64,000 nt of DNA, from positions 169,929 through 233,928 of the forward strand of contig NZ_JYNX01000038.1 of assembly GCF_001044255.1 (NCBI RefSeq), given 5' to 3'. Source of the stretch: Mycolicibacterium chubuense. Lineage in GTDB: Bacteria > Actinomycetota > Actinomycetes > Mycobacteriales > Mycobacteriaceae. The notes beneath the pieces were generated by a model. It saw only the letters and a program-made list of their open reading frames with translations, had not been told where the DNA came from and searched no databases. This document shows, in pieces, positions 17,201 through 24,685 of the stretch (its first letter is position 1; every line of letters starts with the position of its first letter). Both the position numbers and the translations under genes were made by a program.

Positions 17201-19302
17201 TCGACGGCCGCGGTCGTCCCCGACACGACGGTCGAGGCCGGGGACGCGCTGATCGCCGCGACCACATCGCTGCGTCCCCGCAACCGGTGCGCCGCATCGT
17301 CGAACGGCAACCCGGCCAAGGCCATCGCACCCCGGCCCGCCACCGACCGGAAACCCCGGGCGCGGTAGCACGCGATCGCGGCGCCGTGCGTCAGGCCGAA
17401 CACTCCCGCCTCGACGCACGCCGCCACCTCGCCGACCGAGTGCCCGATGATCGCGGCCGGCGCCACCCCCCGCGCGCGCAGCACCGCAGCGAGACCCACC
17501 TGCATCGCGAAAGTCAGGGCCTGGACGCGGTCGGTGCCGCCCAGCTCCTCGGCTGTCAGCGCGGCGCGCGCGGAAAACCCCATCTCTCTGATGAAGACGT
17601 CATCGATCTCATCGATGGTCGCGGCGAAGCGTGGCTCGGTGGCCAGGAGCTCCCGGCCCATCCCGGCCCAGTGGGAACCGTGTCCGGAGAACACCCACAC
17701 GGCGCCGGCCTCGGCCCCGTCGACCACGGCGCCTGTCACCAGGCGGGGGTGCCGTGCGCCCTGCGCGGCGGCGGACAGAGCGTCCACGACGCCGGCGGGG
17801 TCACGCAGTGCGTCGGTGACGACGGCGGCGCGGACCGGCTCGTGGGAGCGCCGGGTCCACAGCGTGGCCGCCAGCTCGTCGGTGCGGACGTCGACGCGGC
17901 GGAGGTGCTCGGCCATTGCCGCGGCCTGCCGGGTCAGCCGGTCGGCCGATCGCGCGGAGAACGGGGCGAACGATGTTGTCCGAGAATCTCTTTCAGAGAC
18001 ATTCGTGATCGGCGCCTCGTCGAGCAGGACGTGCGCCAGGGTGCCGCCGTACCCGTAGCTGCAGACCGCGGCGCGGCGCGGCACGGCGCCGCGGGGCCAC
18101 GGTTCGGCCACTGTCGGCACCCGCAGCCCGCTGGCCGCCCAGTCCACGGCGGGGGTCAGGGTCTCGATGCCCGCGGTGGGCGGCAGTGTCTCGTGGTGCA
18201 GCGCCAGTGCCGCCTTGATCAGCCCGATGACGCCGGCGCCGCCTTCGAGGTGGCCGACATTCGGCTTGACCGAACCGACGGCGCACGGGGCGTCACCGCG
18301 GCCGCCGCCGTACACCGCAGACAGCGCCGCGATCTCGACGGGATCGCCTGTCGGAGTGCCGGTTCCGTGCGCCTCGATATAACCGACGTCGGCAGGTCGC
18401 AGATCCGCTGCCCGGCACGCGGTCTCGAACAGCTCGCGCTGGGCGTCGCCGTTCGGCGACATGATGCCGACGGTCCGGCCGTCCTGCGCCACCGCGCCGC
18501 CCCGCACGACCGCGAGGATCCGATCGCCGTCGCGGCGGGCGTCGGCGAGCCGTTTGAGCACCACCACCCCGGCGCCCTCGCCACGGCCGTAGCCGTCCGC
18601 GGCCGCATCGAACGTCTTGCACCGGCCGTCCGGAGCCGTCGCACCCGCCACGTCGAGCACCCGGGTGAGCCCCGGACCGATCAGTGCGCTGACACCGCCG
18701 GCCAGCGCCAGCGAGGTCTCACCGTCGGCGAGCAGCTGACAGGCCTGGTGCACCGCGACCAGCGATGCCGCGCAGGCCGCGTCGAGCGCGACGCTGGGAC
18801 CGCGCAGGTCCAGCAGGTGCGACACCCGGTTGGCCACCCCGCACAGCGACGTGCCGATCCCGGTCCACGCCTCGATGCCGGCCAGGTCCTCCATCAACAG
18901 CTTGCCGTAATCGTCGGAGTTGACCCCCATCAGCACCGCGGTGTCGCTACCGGCCAGTGCGCGCGGTGGAATTCCGGCGTGCTCCAACGCTTCCCAGGAC
19001 ACCTCGACCGCCAGCCGCTGCTGCGGATCCATCAGTTCGGCTTCGCGGGGGGAGACGCCGAAGAACTCGGCGTCGAAACCGGGCAGGTCGTCGAGGAAGG
19101 TGCCGAAGCGGGTCGTCTCCCGCAGCACCGCCGCGTGCCGGGGGTCGCGGTGCAGGTAGGGCGCCCAGCGTTCGGCGGGCACCTCCCGCACCGCGCTGCC
19201 GCCGGCCAGCAGGAAGGACCAGAAGTCCTCCGGCGTGGTGATGTCGCCCGCGAGCCGGCAGCCGACGCCGACGATCGCGATCGGCGCGCGGGTCACCGCC
19301 AC
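14212..19302 (-). CDS. Iterative type I polyketide synthase, 6-methylsalicylate synthase type
   Basis: A 1,696-residue single-module PKS. KS: Cys 177 in LDAACAASL, His 312 in EAHGTG, His 351 in PNVGH. AT: GHSVGE (Ser 622) and VAFH at 721-724, the malonyl-CoA signature. DH/thioester-hydrolase region: His 930 in GDHPVRDTEIVP and Asp 1080 in LLDAAT. KR: ITGGTGALG (from 1346), Ser 1482/1483 and Tyr 1496. ACP: GVDSIM (Ser 1644). There is no ER, methyltransferase or terminal TE. Order, length and the DAACAASL and EIVPAAVLVNT stretches match bacterial 6-MSA synthases (ChlB1/MdpB group); an intact KR argues against orsellinate. GTG start lies 14 bp below an IdeR box. Inference: it makes 6-methylsalicylate for mycobactin. 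Confidence 0.85.
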   Translation of the reverse strand: MAVTRAPIAIVGVGCRLAGDITTPEDFWSFLLAGGSAVREVPAERWAPYLHRDPRHAAVLRETTRFGTFLDDLPGFDAEFFGVSPREAELMDPQQRLAVEVSWEALEHAGIPPRALAGSDTAVLMGVNSDDYGKLLMEDLAGIEAWTGIGTSLCGVANRVSHLLDLRGPSVALDAACAASLVAVHQACQLLADGETSLALAGGVSALIGPGLTRVLDVAGATAPDGRCKTFDAAADGYGRGEGAGVVVLKRLADARRDGDRILAVVRGGAVAQDGRTVGIMSPNGDAQRELFETACRAADLRPADVGYIEAHGTGTPTGDPVEIAALSAVYGGGRGDAPCAVGSVKPNVGHLEGGAGVIGLIKAALALHHETLPPTAGIETLTPAVDWAASGLRVPTVAEPWPRGAVPRRAAVCSYGYGGTLAHVLLDEAPITNVSERDSRTTSFAPFSARSADRLTRQAAAMAEHLRRVDVRTDELAATLWTRRSHEPVRAAVVTDALRDPAGVVDALSAAAQGARHPRLVTGAVVDGAEAGAVWVFSGHGSHWAGMGRELLATEPRFAATIDEIDDVFIREMGFSARAALTAEELGGTDRVQALTFAMQVGLAAVLRARGVAPAAIIGHSVGEVAACVEAGVFGLTHGAAIACYRARGFRSVAGRGAMALAGLPFDDAAHRLRGRSDVVAAISASPASTVVSGTTAAVEALAAAWAAEGITVRRVNTDVAFHSPAMDALTDELARAVAALPAPAAPRIPLYSTALGDPRSRAPRDRDYWVANLRGRVRFAEAVQAAAQDGYRVYVEVSAHPVVAHSIAETLLHESGNRVGDHAVVPVLRRDQPERRSIGAAAAALYCHGVPIEHGLRPTDRWAADLPATQWRHRRFWRTPTPPPSMQALHDPAAHTLLGGAMEVTGPVPARVWQTRLDMDTRPYPGDHPVRDTEIVPAAVLVNTLMGAAGGGLTDVRLRTPVPPGRARDIQVVHQDRALRLSSRPVGTDTEGWVTHCGATAADYDDADFGTLDADVRSRCRRSLPASHVVDALAEVGVAGMGFGWRILEMHCTEGEVLARVAAEADGSAPTSWAGLLDAATSTASTVLPGPMRLRMPAHIEAVHVRGAPPAVALLHVRHRGETVTDVAIADDSGAVRATLRGMRFADLEPAGGDVSPMLHRMAWHPTPYPQDAAPREVVLVGGDDAVAAVGPALTAAGIPHRRCSDPALLPRDLQRGSVVLAVPQPGDAPEAVTEAVLRALTTLRDNGSQARLWVLTRRVHEGERLEQAPLWGLARIAAAEHPQLWGGVLDVADGELPVAVPASLHGHGVVVVRDGVALTARLAPARPGTHTPMTCTPGGVYVITGGTGALGLLMARRLADLGARRLVLLSRTGVPPRDRWTAGGEVVRVITELEERGVFVRVAALDIGADGAGERLRAVLADLPPVRGVVHAAGVEAGALLTETTPADLRAVMRPKVTGTLTLHDVFPPGALDWMVLFSSCGYLAGFPGQGAYACANAFLDAVARHRSARGDRTVSVAWTAWRGLGMGSSSEFVAAQLDALGMGTVAADDALRALDAVMRGDDPNPVVLPVLAQATAVPVLADVAPRGTGDPDLAAATGPGDEDVALWAAQQVVEAVAGELGLPAGEVDPAAPLIESGVDSIMTVALRRSLEKRTGLALPPTLLWEHPTAAEVTARIVELLQAPPQRRSAEVS

Positions 19303-19315
19303 GGGCGGCCGTGAA

Positions 19316-19334
19316 TATGGTTAGCCTGCCCTAA
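19316..19334. promoter_or_regulatory. IdeR (iron) box upstream of the PKS
   Basis: On the minus strand it reads TTAGGGCAGGCTAACCATA, 15 of 19 matches to the IdeR consensus with a perfect AGGCTAACC core. It is 14 bp upstream of the PKS start codon, so iron-IdeR should repress this gene together with mbtA and mbtB. Confidence 0.78.
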
Positions 19335-19387
19335 TGCGATATCCGGCATGCGGTGCATCCTGGCACAGCAGGCCCGGGCGCAGGGGG

Positions 19388-19774
19388 CTACCTGTGCTGC
19401 GGCGGCGGCTGCGCGCCCGGGTCGCCCGGATCGATCTCGACCGCGTACGAGGTGATCGTCCGGATCTTCTCGTCGGCGAACTCGTAGATGGCGCAGCTGG
19501 CCACCGCGGTCACCCCGTCGGGGCGGAGGTAGCGCACCACGGTGTCGACGGCGACCACGTCGGCGCCGACGGCGGTGACGCAGCGGTCGAACTCCCGTCG
19601 GGTGCCCTCGAGGCTCTCGAGGGTGTCCCGGCACGTGCGGCGCACCGCGTCGGCGCCCTCGAGGACCATGCCTCCGACGATGGTCCACCTCACGTCTGTG
19701 GCGAGGTGGTCCAGCGCGTCGTCGAAGCGGTGCTCGGAGAACGCGAGGCCGACCGCGCCGGGATCGAATGTCAT
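19388..19774 (-). CDS. SnoaL/NTF2-like protein
   Basis: A 128-residue single-domain protein of the NTF2/ketosteroid-isomerase fold, recognised from the pattern FSEHRFDDALDHLATDVRW, a central LEGADAVR helix, and paired strands such as VVAVDTVVRYLRPDGV and CAIYEFADEKIRTIT. Family members are isomerases, cyclases or binding proteins; no specific catalytic residues can be assigned here. It lies upstream of the PKS on the same strand, with the IdeR box in the gap, so the PKS has its own promoter. Start ATG at 19774; it is divergent from the LLM gene with about 35 bp between starts. Confidence 0.75.
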   Translation of the reverse strand: MTFDPGAVGLAFSEHRFDDALDHLATDVRWTIVGGMVLEGADAVRRTCRDTLESLEGTRREFDRCVTAVGADVVAVDTVVRYLRPDGVTAVASCAIYEFADEKIRTITSYAVEIDPGDPGAQPPPQHR

Positions 19775-19809
19775 GTGTCGACGGTAGCGCCCGCGCCCGC
19801 AGGCACGGT

Positions 19810-20682
19810 ATGAGTGGACACATGAAATTGACAGGTGTCGGGTTGTGGAGTTCGCAGTTGCGCTACGGGAATCCGGGTGAGGCGGCCGATGCCGCCGCGG
19901 AACTCGACGAGCTCGGTTTCCCCGCCCTGTGGATTCCCGACGTCGGCGGACCGGTCCTCGACGCGGTCGACAACCTGTTGTCGGCCACCAGCAAGACGGT
20001 GATCGCGACGGGCATCCTGAACCTCTGGATGCACGACCCGGCCGAGGTGGCCACCCGCTACGCCACCCTAACCGAGACCCACGGGGAACGTTTCCTTCTC
20101 GGCATCGGCGTCAGCCACGCCCCGCTGATCGACTCGCAGGAGCCGGGTCGCTACCGCAAGCCGCTCGCGGCCACCAAGGCGTTCCTCGACGGTGTCGACG
20201 CCTCGCCGCAACCGGTGCCGACCGGCAACCGGGTGCTGGCCGCGCTCGGACCGAAGATGCTCGAACTGTCGGCGACCCGTGCCGCCGGAGCGCACCCCTA
20301 CCTGACCTCGCCCGAGCACACCCATCAGGCGCGTGAGGTGCTCGGCGAGGGTCCGCTGCTGCTGCCCGAACAGAGCGTGCTGCTCACCGACAGCAGGGAG
20401 CAGGCCCGCGAGATCGGCACGGACTGGCTGAAGTCCTATCTGTCGCTGCCGAACTACGCCAACAACATCCTGCGCACGGGCTTCACCGAGGAGGACATCA
20501 GCACGGTCAGCGACCGATTGTTCGACGCGCTGATCGCCTGGGGCGACGAAGAGACCGTGCTGCGCCGCGTCACCGAACACCGCGACGCGGGCGCCGACCA
20601 CGTGTGCGTGCAGGTCCTCACCGCCGACCCGCGGGAGTTCCCCCGCGAGCAGTGGCGCCGGCTGGCGGCAGCGCTCGGGTAG
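19810..20682 (+). CDS. LLM-class (probably F420-dependent) oxidoreductase
   Basis: A 290-residue TIM-barrel protein of the luciferase-like family. It begins MKLTGVGLWSSQLRYG and contains LGFPALWIPDVGG, the TGILNLWMHDPAEVA segment and GERFLLGIGVSHAPL, patterns typical of the mycobacterial F420-dependent subgroup (TIGR03620-like). Substrate unknown. Two starts are possible: ATG 19810 or ATG 19822 (the MKLTG residues); neither has a strong ribosome site. It ends directly against the convergent hemW gene. Confidence 0.8.
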   Translation: MSGHMKLTGVGLWSSQLRYGNPGEAADAAAELDELGFPALWIPDVGGPVLDAVDNLLSATSKTVIATGILNLWMHDPAEVATRYATLTETHGERFLLGIGVSHAPLIDSQEPGRYRKPLAATKAFLDGVDASPQPVPTGNRVLAALGPKMLELSATRAAGAHPYLTSPEHTHQAREVLGEGPLLLPEQSVLLTDSREQAREIGTDWLKSYLSLPNYANNILRTGFTEEDISTVSDRLFDALIAWGDEETVLRRVTEHRDAGADHVCVQVLTADPREFPREQWRRLAAALG

Positions 20683-21870
20683 TCACGCCAGCAGCGTGCG
20701 GACCACCGCGTCGGCGAGCAGTCGACCGCGGTCGGTCAGCACCAGCCGGTCCGCCTCGGCGCGCAGCAGGCCGTCGGCGACCACCTGCGCCGCCGCGTCC
20801 CGCTCGGCGCCGGTCAGCAGCGCGGTCGGCAGCCCCGAGCGCAACCGCACCCGCAGCATGACGTCCTCGACGTGCGAGGTGTTCTCGTCGAGGCTCTCGA
20901 AATCGGCGACGGGAAGGCGCCGGTCATCGAGCGCGAGGGCATAGGCGTTGGGGTGCTTGACATTCCACCACCGGATGGCGCCGACGAAGCCGTGCGCGCC
21001 GGGGCCCGCGCCCCACCACTGACCGCCGGCCCAGTAGCCGATGTTGTGCCGGCACTCGGCGCCGGGCCGGCTCCAGTTCGACACCTCGTACCAGTCCAGC
21101 CCCGCGTCGGCGAGCCGCCGGTCGAGCAGTTCGTACCGCCGTGCCAGCACGTCGTCGTCGGGGGCGGGCATCTCGCCGCGGCGCACCTTGCGGGCCAGCG
21201 CGGTGCCGTCCTCGACGATCAGCGCGTACGCGGACACGTGGTCGACCCCCGCACCGATCGCCGCGTCGGCCGACCGCAGCAGGTCGTCGTCGCTCTCCCC
21301 CGGGGTGCCGTAGATCAGGTCGATGTTGACGTGGTCGAAGCCGGCGGCCCTGGCCTCCCGGGCAGCGTCGATCGCCCGGCCGGGCGAGTGCACCCGGTCC
21401 AAGGCCACCAGCACATGAGCGGCCGTGGACTGCATGCCGAGCGAGACCCGGGTGTAGCCCGCCGACCGCAACCCGGCGAAGAACGCCGGCGACGTGGACT
21501 CCGGGTTGGATTCCGTCGTCACCTCGGCCCCCGGCGCCAGCGTGAAGTGGTCCCGCACCGCGTCGAGCACCTCGGCCAGGCCGTCAGCGCCGAGCAGCGA
21601 CGGTGTCCCACCTCCGACGAAGACGGTCGACACGTCCGGGACGACGTCGAGGCGGGCGGCGGCCAGGGCGAGTTCGGTCCGCAGCGCCGTCAGCCACCCG
21701 GCCGGGGTCGCGCCGCCCAGCTCGGCCGGGGTGTAGGTGTTGAAATCGCAGTACCCGCAGCGGGTGGCGCAGAACGGGACGTGGATGTAGAGGCCGAACG
21801 GCGCCCCGGGCGTGACCGCCAGGTCGGGCAGCGGCACGGGTGCCGGACGGACGGACGCGGAACCGGACAT
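20683..21870 (-). CDS. hemW: HemW, radical SAM heme chaperone (HemN-like)
   Basis: A 395-residue radical SAM protein. The cluster motif is CATRCGYCDF (CxxxCxxC), followed by VFVGGGTPSLL and SLGMQS. It carries HNxxYW (in RHNIGYW), the mark of HemW rather than true coproporphyrinogen dehydrogenase HemN. HemW delivers heme to respiratory proteins. The corresponding M. tuberculosis gene is annotated hemN and sits in the same place between mbt and sirA. Convergent with the LLM gene. Confidence 0.9.
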   Translation of the reverse strand: MSGSASVRPAPVPLPDLAVTPGAPFGLYIHVPFCATRCGYCDFNTYTPAELGGATPAGWLTALRTELALAAARLDVVPDVSTVFVGGGTPSLLGADGLAEVLDAVRDHFTLAPGAEVTTESNPESTSPAFFAGLRSAGYTRVSLGMQSTAAHVLVALDRVHSPGRAIDAAREARAAGFDHVNIDLIYGTPGESDDDLLRSADAAIGAGVDHVSAYALIVEDGTALARKVRRGEMPAPDDDVLARRYELLDRRLADAGLDWYEVSNWSRPGAECRHNIGYWAGGQWWGAGPGAHGFVGAIRWWNVKHPNAYALALDDRRLPVADFESLDENTSHVEDVMLRVRLRSGLPTALLTGAERDAAAQVVADGLLRAEADRLVLTDRGRLLADAVVRTLLA

Positions 21871-21904
21871 CCCGCCATTGTCCCAGCAGAATCCATCGCG
21901 GCCG

Positions 21905-22675
21905 TCAGTCGAGCTCCTGCACCCCGCCGCCGCTGACGGTCAGCACCTGGCCGCTCACCCACGACGAGCAGGGCGCGCACAGGAACAGGCAGGCATAGGC
22001 GATGTCCTGGGGGGTGCCCAGCCGCCCGATCGGAGTCCCGGCCAGCATCGCCTGCTCGATCTCCGGTGTGAGCACGCTCGCCAGCGCCTGCGTGCGGATG
22101 GCGCCCGGAGCGATCGCGTTGACCCGGATCCCGGACGGCCCCAGGTCGAACGCGATGTTGCGGGTCAGGTGGTTCACCGCGGCCTTCGACGAGGAGTAGG
22201 AGGCCATATCGCGGTTGGTGTTCTCCCCCGCCATCGAGCTGATGGTGACCACCGCGCCGCCGCCCCGGGCACGCATGTGCGGGGCGGCGAGCTGGGTCAG
22301 CCGGAACACCGAGAAGACGTTCAGGCGGAACGCCCGTTCGAAGTCGGCCATCGGCATGTCGAACGGCTTCGGACCGCCGCCGCCGGCGTTGTTGACCAGG
22401 ATGTCGACCCCGCCGTAGGTCGACACGGCCACTCCGATCAGGCCTTCGATGTCCGTGTCGCTGGTGACGTCGCAGCGCACCCCGGTCGCCCGGCCGCCGG
22501 CCGCGGTGATGGCGGCGGCAGCAGCGACGGCCCCGTCCCCGCCGAGGTCGCCGAGGACGACCTCGGCGCCGGCGTCGGCCAGCAGTGCGGCGATCGCGTT
22601 GCCGGTCCCGGCCGCGGCCCCGGTGACGACGGCGACCCGGCCGTCCACCCGGAAAGCGCTCACATCGAAGGTCAT
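21905..22675 (-). CDS. Short-chain dehydrogenase/reductase (FabG-like)
   Basis: A 256-residue classical SDR: cofactor motif TGAAAGTG, NNAGG, catalytic Ser in ISSMAG and YxxxK as YSSSK, and the C-terminal VSGGG loop. The Asp after strand two (GDLGG) suggests NAD preference. Substrate unknown. The stop is 34 bp from the hemW start on the same strand, so the two may be co-transcribed. The start is divergent from the sirA leader region, separated by about 110 bp. Confidence 0.88.
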   Translation of the reverse strand: MTFDVSAFRVDGRVAVVTGAAAGTGNAIAALLADAGAEVVLGDLGGDGAVAAAAAITAAGGRATGVRCDVTSDTDIEGLIGVAVSTYGGVDILVNNAGGGGPKPFDMPMADFERAFRLNVFSVFRLTQLAAPHMRARGGGAVVTISSMAGENTNRDMASYSSSKAAVNHLTRNIAFDLGPSGIRVNAIAPGAIRTQALASVLTPEIEQAMLAGTPIGRLGTPQDIAYACLFLCAPCSSWVSGQVLTVSGGGVQELD

Positions 22676-22728
22676 GGCCTCAGCGTCACGGACTGAGGCT
22701 GCGCCGTGTTAGGGCCGTTGTCCCCTTT

Positions 22729-22743
22729 TGCTCAACGTGAGCA
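22729..22743. promoter_or_regulatory. 15-bp palindrome between SDR and the sirA leader
   Basis: TGCTCA-ACG-TGAGCA, perfect 6-base arms. It sits 54 bp upstream of the SDR start and 44-58 bp upstream of the leader ORF, a natural place for an operator acting on either direction. Binding protein unknown. Confidence 0.35.
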
Positions 22744-22786
22744 CAAATATGGGCCGGTTGGAGGTGGTGCCCCTATCCGTGGCACA

Positions 22787-22894
22787 ATGGCCCACGTGAT
22801 CGACGCCGGCATCGTGCCCACCCGCGTATCGCTGGTGATCCGTCGTCACGTCGACTTCAAGCGCGTGTGTAGCTGCTGTTGTTGTCCTTTGTGA
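22787..22894 (+). CDS. Polycysteine leader ORF (cysteine attenuator) of the sirA operon
   Basis: A short ORF of 35 codons, or 32 if it starts at GTG 22796. It ends in VCSCCCCPL, that is five Cys codons just before the stop, after the IRRHVDFKRV segment seen in actinobacterial leader peptides. In mycobacteria such leaderless polycysteine ORFs are known cysteine-responsive attenuators of sulfur operons, including the sirA/nirA operon: ribosomes stall on the Cys run when Cys-tRNA is short and this exposes the downstream start. CACAAT at 22783-22788 is a possible -10 for leaderless initiation at 22796. About 110 bases separate it from sirA. Confidence 0.82.
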   Translation: MAHVIDAGIVPTRVSLVIRRHVDFKRVCSCCCCPL

Positions 22895-23005
22895 CCCCGT
22901 AGACCCTGCCCACCTGCACTTTCAGCTGGCCGCCGGATCTGCGCCGCCGGACAGCCCCCGGTGAGAACGCGGTGACGAACGCTGGCTTCGATCCAGGAGC
23001 CCACC

Positions 23006-24679
23006 ATGACGACAGCGACACCCAAACCCGCCAAGCGACCCCGCGGCGAAGGACAGTGGGCGCTCGGCTATCGCGAGCCCCTCAACGCCAACGAGCAGGC
23101 CAAGAAGGACGACAACCCGCTCAACGTGCGGGCGCGCATCGAGAACATCTACGCCAAGGGTGGCTTCGAGTCCATCGACAAGGGCGACCTGCGCGGCCGT
23201 TTCCGGTGGTGGGGCCTCTACACCCAGCGCAAGCCCGGTTACGACGGCACGTGGACCGGTGACGAGAACACCGACATGCTCGAGGACGAGTACTTCATGC
23301 TGCGGGTGCGCAGCGACGGCGGTGCGTTGACCGCGGCGGCGCTGCGGGCACTCGGTGGTATCTCCACCGAGTTCGCGCGCGACACCGCCGACATCTCCGA
23401 CCGGCAGAACGTCCAGTACCACTGGATCCGCGTCGAAGACATGCCGGAGATCTGGCGCCGGCTCGACGAGGTCGGACTGCAGACCACCGAGGCGTGCGGT
23501 GACTGCCCTCGCGTCGTGCTCGGTTCGCCGCTGGCCGGTGAGTCGCTCGACGAGGTCATCGACGGCACGCCTGCGGTCGACGAGATCGTCAAGCGCTACA
23601 TCGGCAAGCCGGAGTACTCGAACCTGCCGCGCAAGTTCAAGACCGCGATCTCGGGCCTGCAGGACGTCGTCCACGAGGTCAACGACGTCGCGTTCATCGG
23701 CGTCGAGCATCCCGAGCACGGACCCGGCTTCGACCTGTGGGTCGGCGGCGGCCTGTCGACCAACCCCATGCTGGGGCAGCGCGTCGGCGCCTGGGTTCCG
23801 CTCGACGAGGTGCCCGACGTGTGGGAGGGCGTGGTCAGCGTTTTCCGTGACTACGGCTACCGGCGCCTGCGCTCGAAGGCGCGCCTGAAGTTCCTGATCA
23901 AGGACTGGGGCGTCCAAAAGTTCCGGGAAGTTCTCGAGACCGAATACCTGAAGCGCCCGCTGATCGACGGCCCCGCCCCCGAGCCGGTGACCCGCCCGAT
24001 CGACCACGTCGGCGTGCAGAAGCTCAAGAACGGCCTCAACGCCGTCGGGGTCGCCCCGATCGCCGGCCGCGTGTCGGGAACGATCCTGACCAAGGTCGCC
24101 GACCTCGCCGAAGCGGCGGGCAGTGACCGGATCCGGTTCACGCCGTACCAGAAGCTGATCATCCTCGACGTGCCGGACGAGAAGCTCGACGAGCTGCGTT
24201 CCGGCCTGGATGCCCTGGGTCTGCCGTCGACGCCCTCGCACTGGCGGCGCAACCTGATGGCCTGCACCGGCATCGAGTTCTGCAAGCTCAGCTTCGCCGA
24301 GACCCGCAGCCGCTCGCAGGTGCTGGTGCCCGAGCTGGAGAAGCGGCTCGAGGACATCGACAGCCAACTCGACGTGCCGATCACGATCAACATCAACGGC
24401 TGCCCGAACTCGTGCGCCCGCATCCAGATCGCCGATATCGGATTCAAGGGCCAGATGGTGGACGACGGAGACGGTCCCGAGGAGGGTTTCCAGGTCCACC
24501 TCGGGGGAAGTCTGGGTCTGGACAGCGGTTTCGGCCGCAAGCTGCGCCAGCACAAGGTGGTCGCCACGGAGCTCGGTGACTACATCGAGCGGGTTGTTCG
24601 CAACTTCGTGAAACAACGAGAGCACGGAGAGCGTTTCGCTACGTGGGCTCTACGAGCAGACGACGCGGACTTGAGGTGA
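23006..24679 (+). CDS. sirA: SirA/NirA, ferredoxin-dependent sulfite reductase
   Basis: A 557-residue siroheme/[4Fe-4S] reductase. Cluster ligands are C420 and C426 in CTGIEFC and C466 and C470 in NGCPNSC. It reduces sulfite to sulfide with ferredoxin electrons; in M. tuberculosis the orthologue sits in the same locus. AGGAG lies a few bases upstream of ATG 23006. cysH starts 6 bp after its stop. A GGCT/AGCC pairing around the ribosome site in the leader could take part in attenuation, but I only see short arms. Confidence 0.94.
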   Translation: MTTATPKPAKRPRGEGQWALGYREPLNANEQAKKDDNPLNVRARIENIYAKGGFESIDKGDLRGRFRWWGLYTQRKPGYDGTWTGDENTDMLEDEYFMLRVRSDGGALTAAALRALGGISTEFARDTADISDRQNVQYHWIRVEDMPEIWRRLDEVGLQTTEACGDCPRVVLGSPLAGESLDEVIDGTPAVDEIVKRYIGKPEYSNLPRKFKTAISGLQDVVHEVNDVAFIGVEHPEHGPGFDLWVGGGLSTNPMLGQRVGAWVPLDEVPDVWEGVVSVFRDYGYRRLRSKARLKFLIKDWGVQKFREVLETEYLKRPLIDGPAPEPVTRPIDHVGVQKLKNGLNAVGVAPIAGRVSGTILTKVADLAEAAGSDRIRFTPYQKLIILDVPDEKLDELRSGLDALGLPSTPSHWRRNLMACTGIEFCKLSFAETRSRSQVLVPELEKRLEDIDSQLDVPITININGCPNSCARIQIADIGFKGQMVDDGDGPEEGFQVHLGGSLGLDSGFGRKLRQHKVVATELGDYIERVVRNFVKQREHGERFATWALRADDADLR

Positions 24680-24685
24680 TGTGAC

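Noticed and set aside
14212-19302. PKS as a mycobacterial phenolic-lipid or mycocerosate-type synthase
   Set aside because: It lacks an ER, has malonyl-type AT signature, and has the TH-like DH region and length of 6-MSA synthases; Mas/Pks proteins are larger with ER.
15940-19314. 1,124-codon open frame on the plus strand opposite the PKS
   Set aside because: Antisense shadow of the PKS; no recognisable motif, and the PKS frame contains all catalytic motifs.
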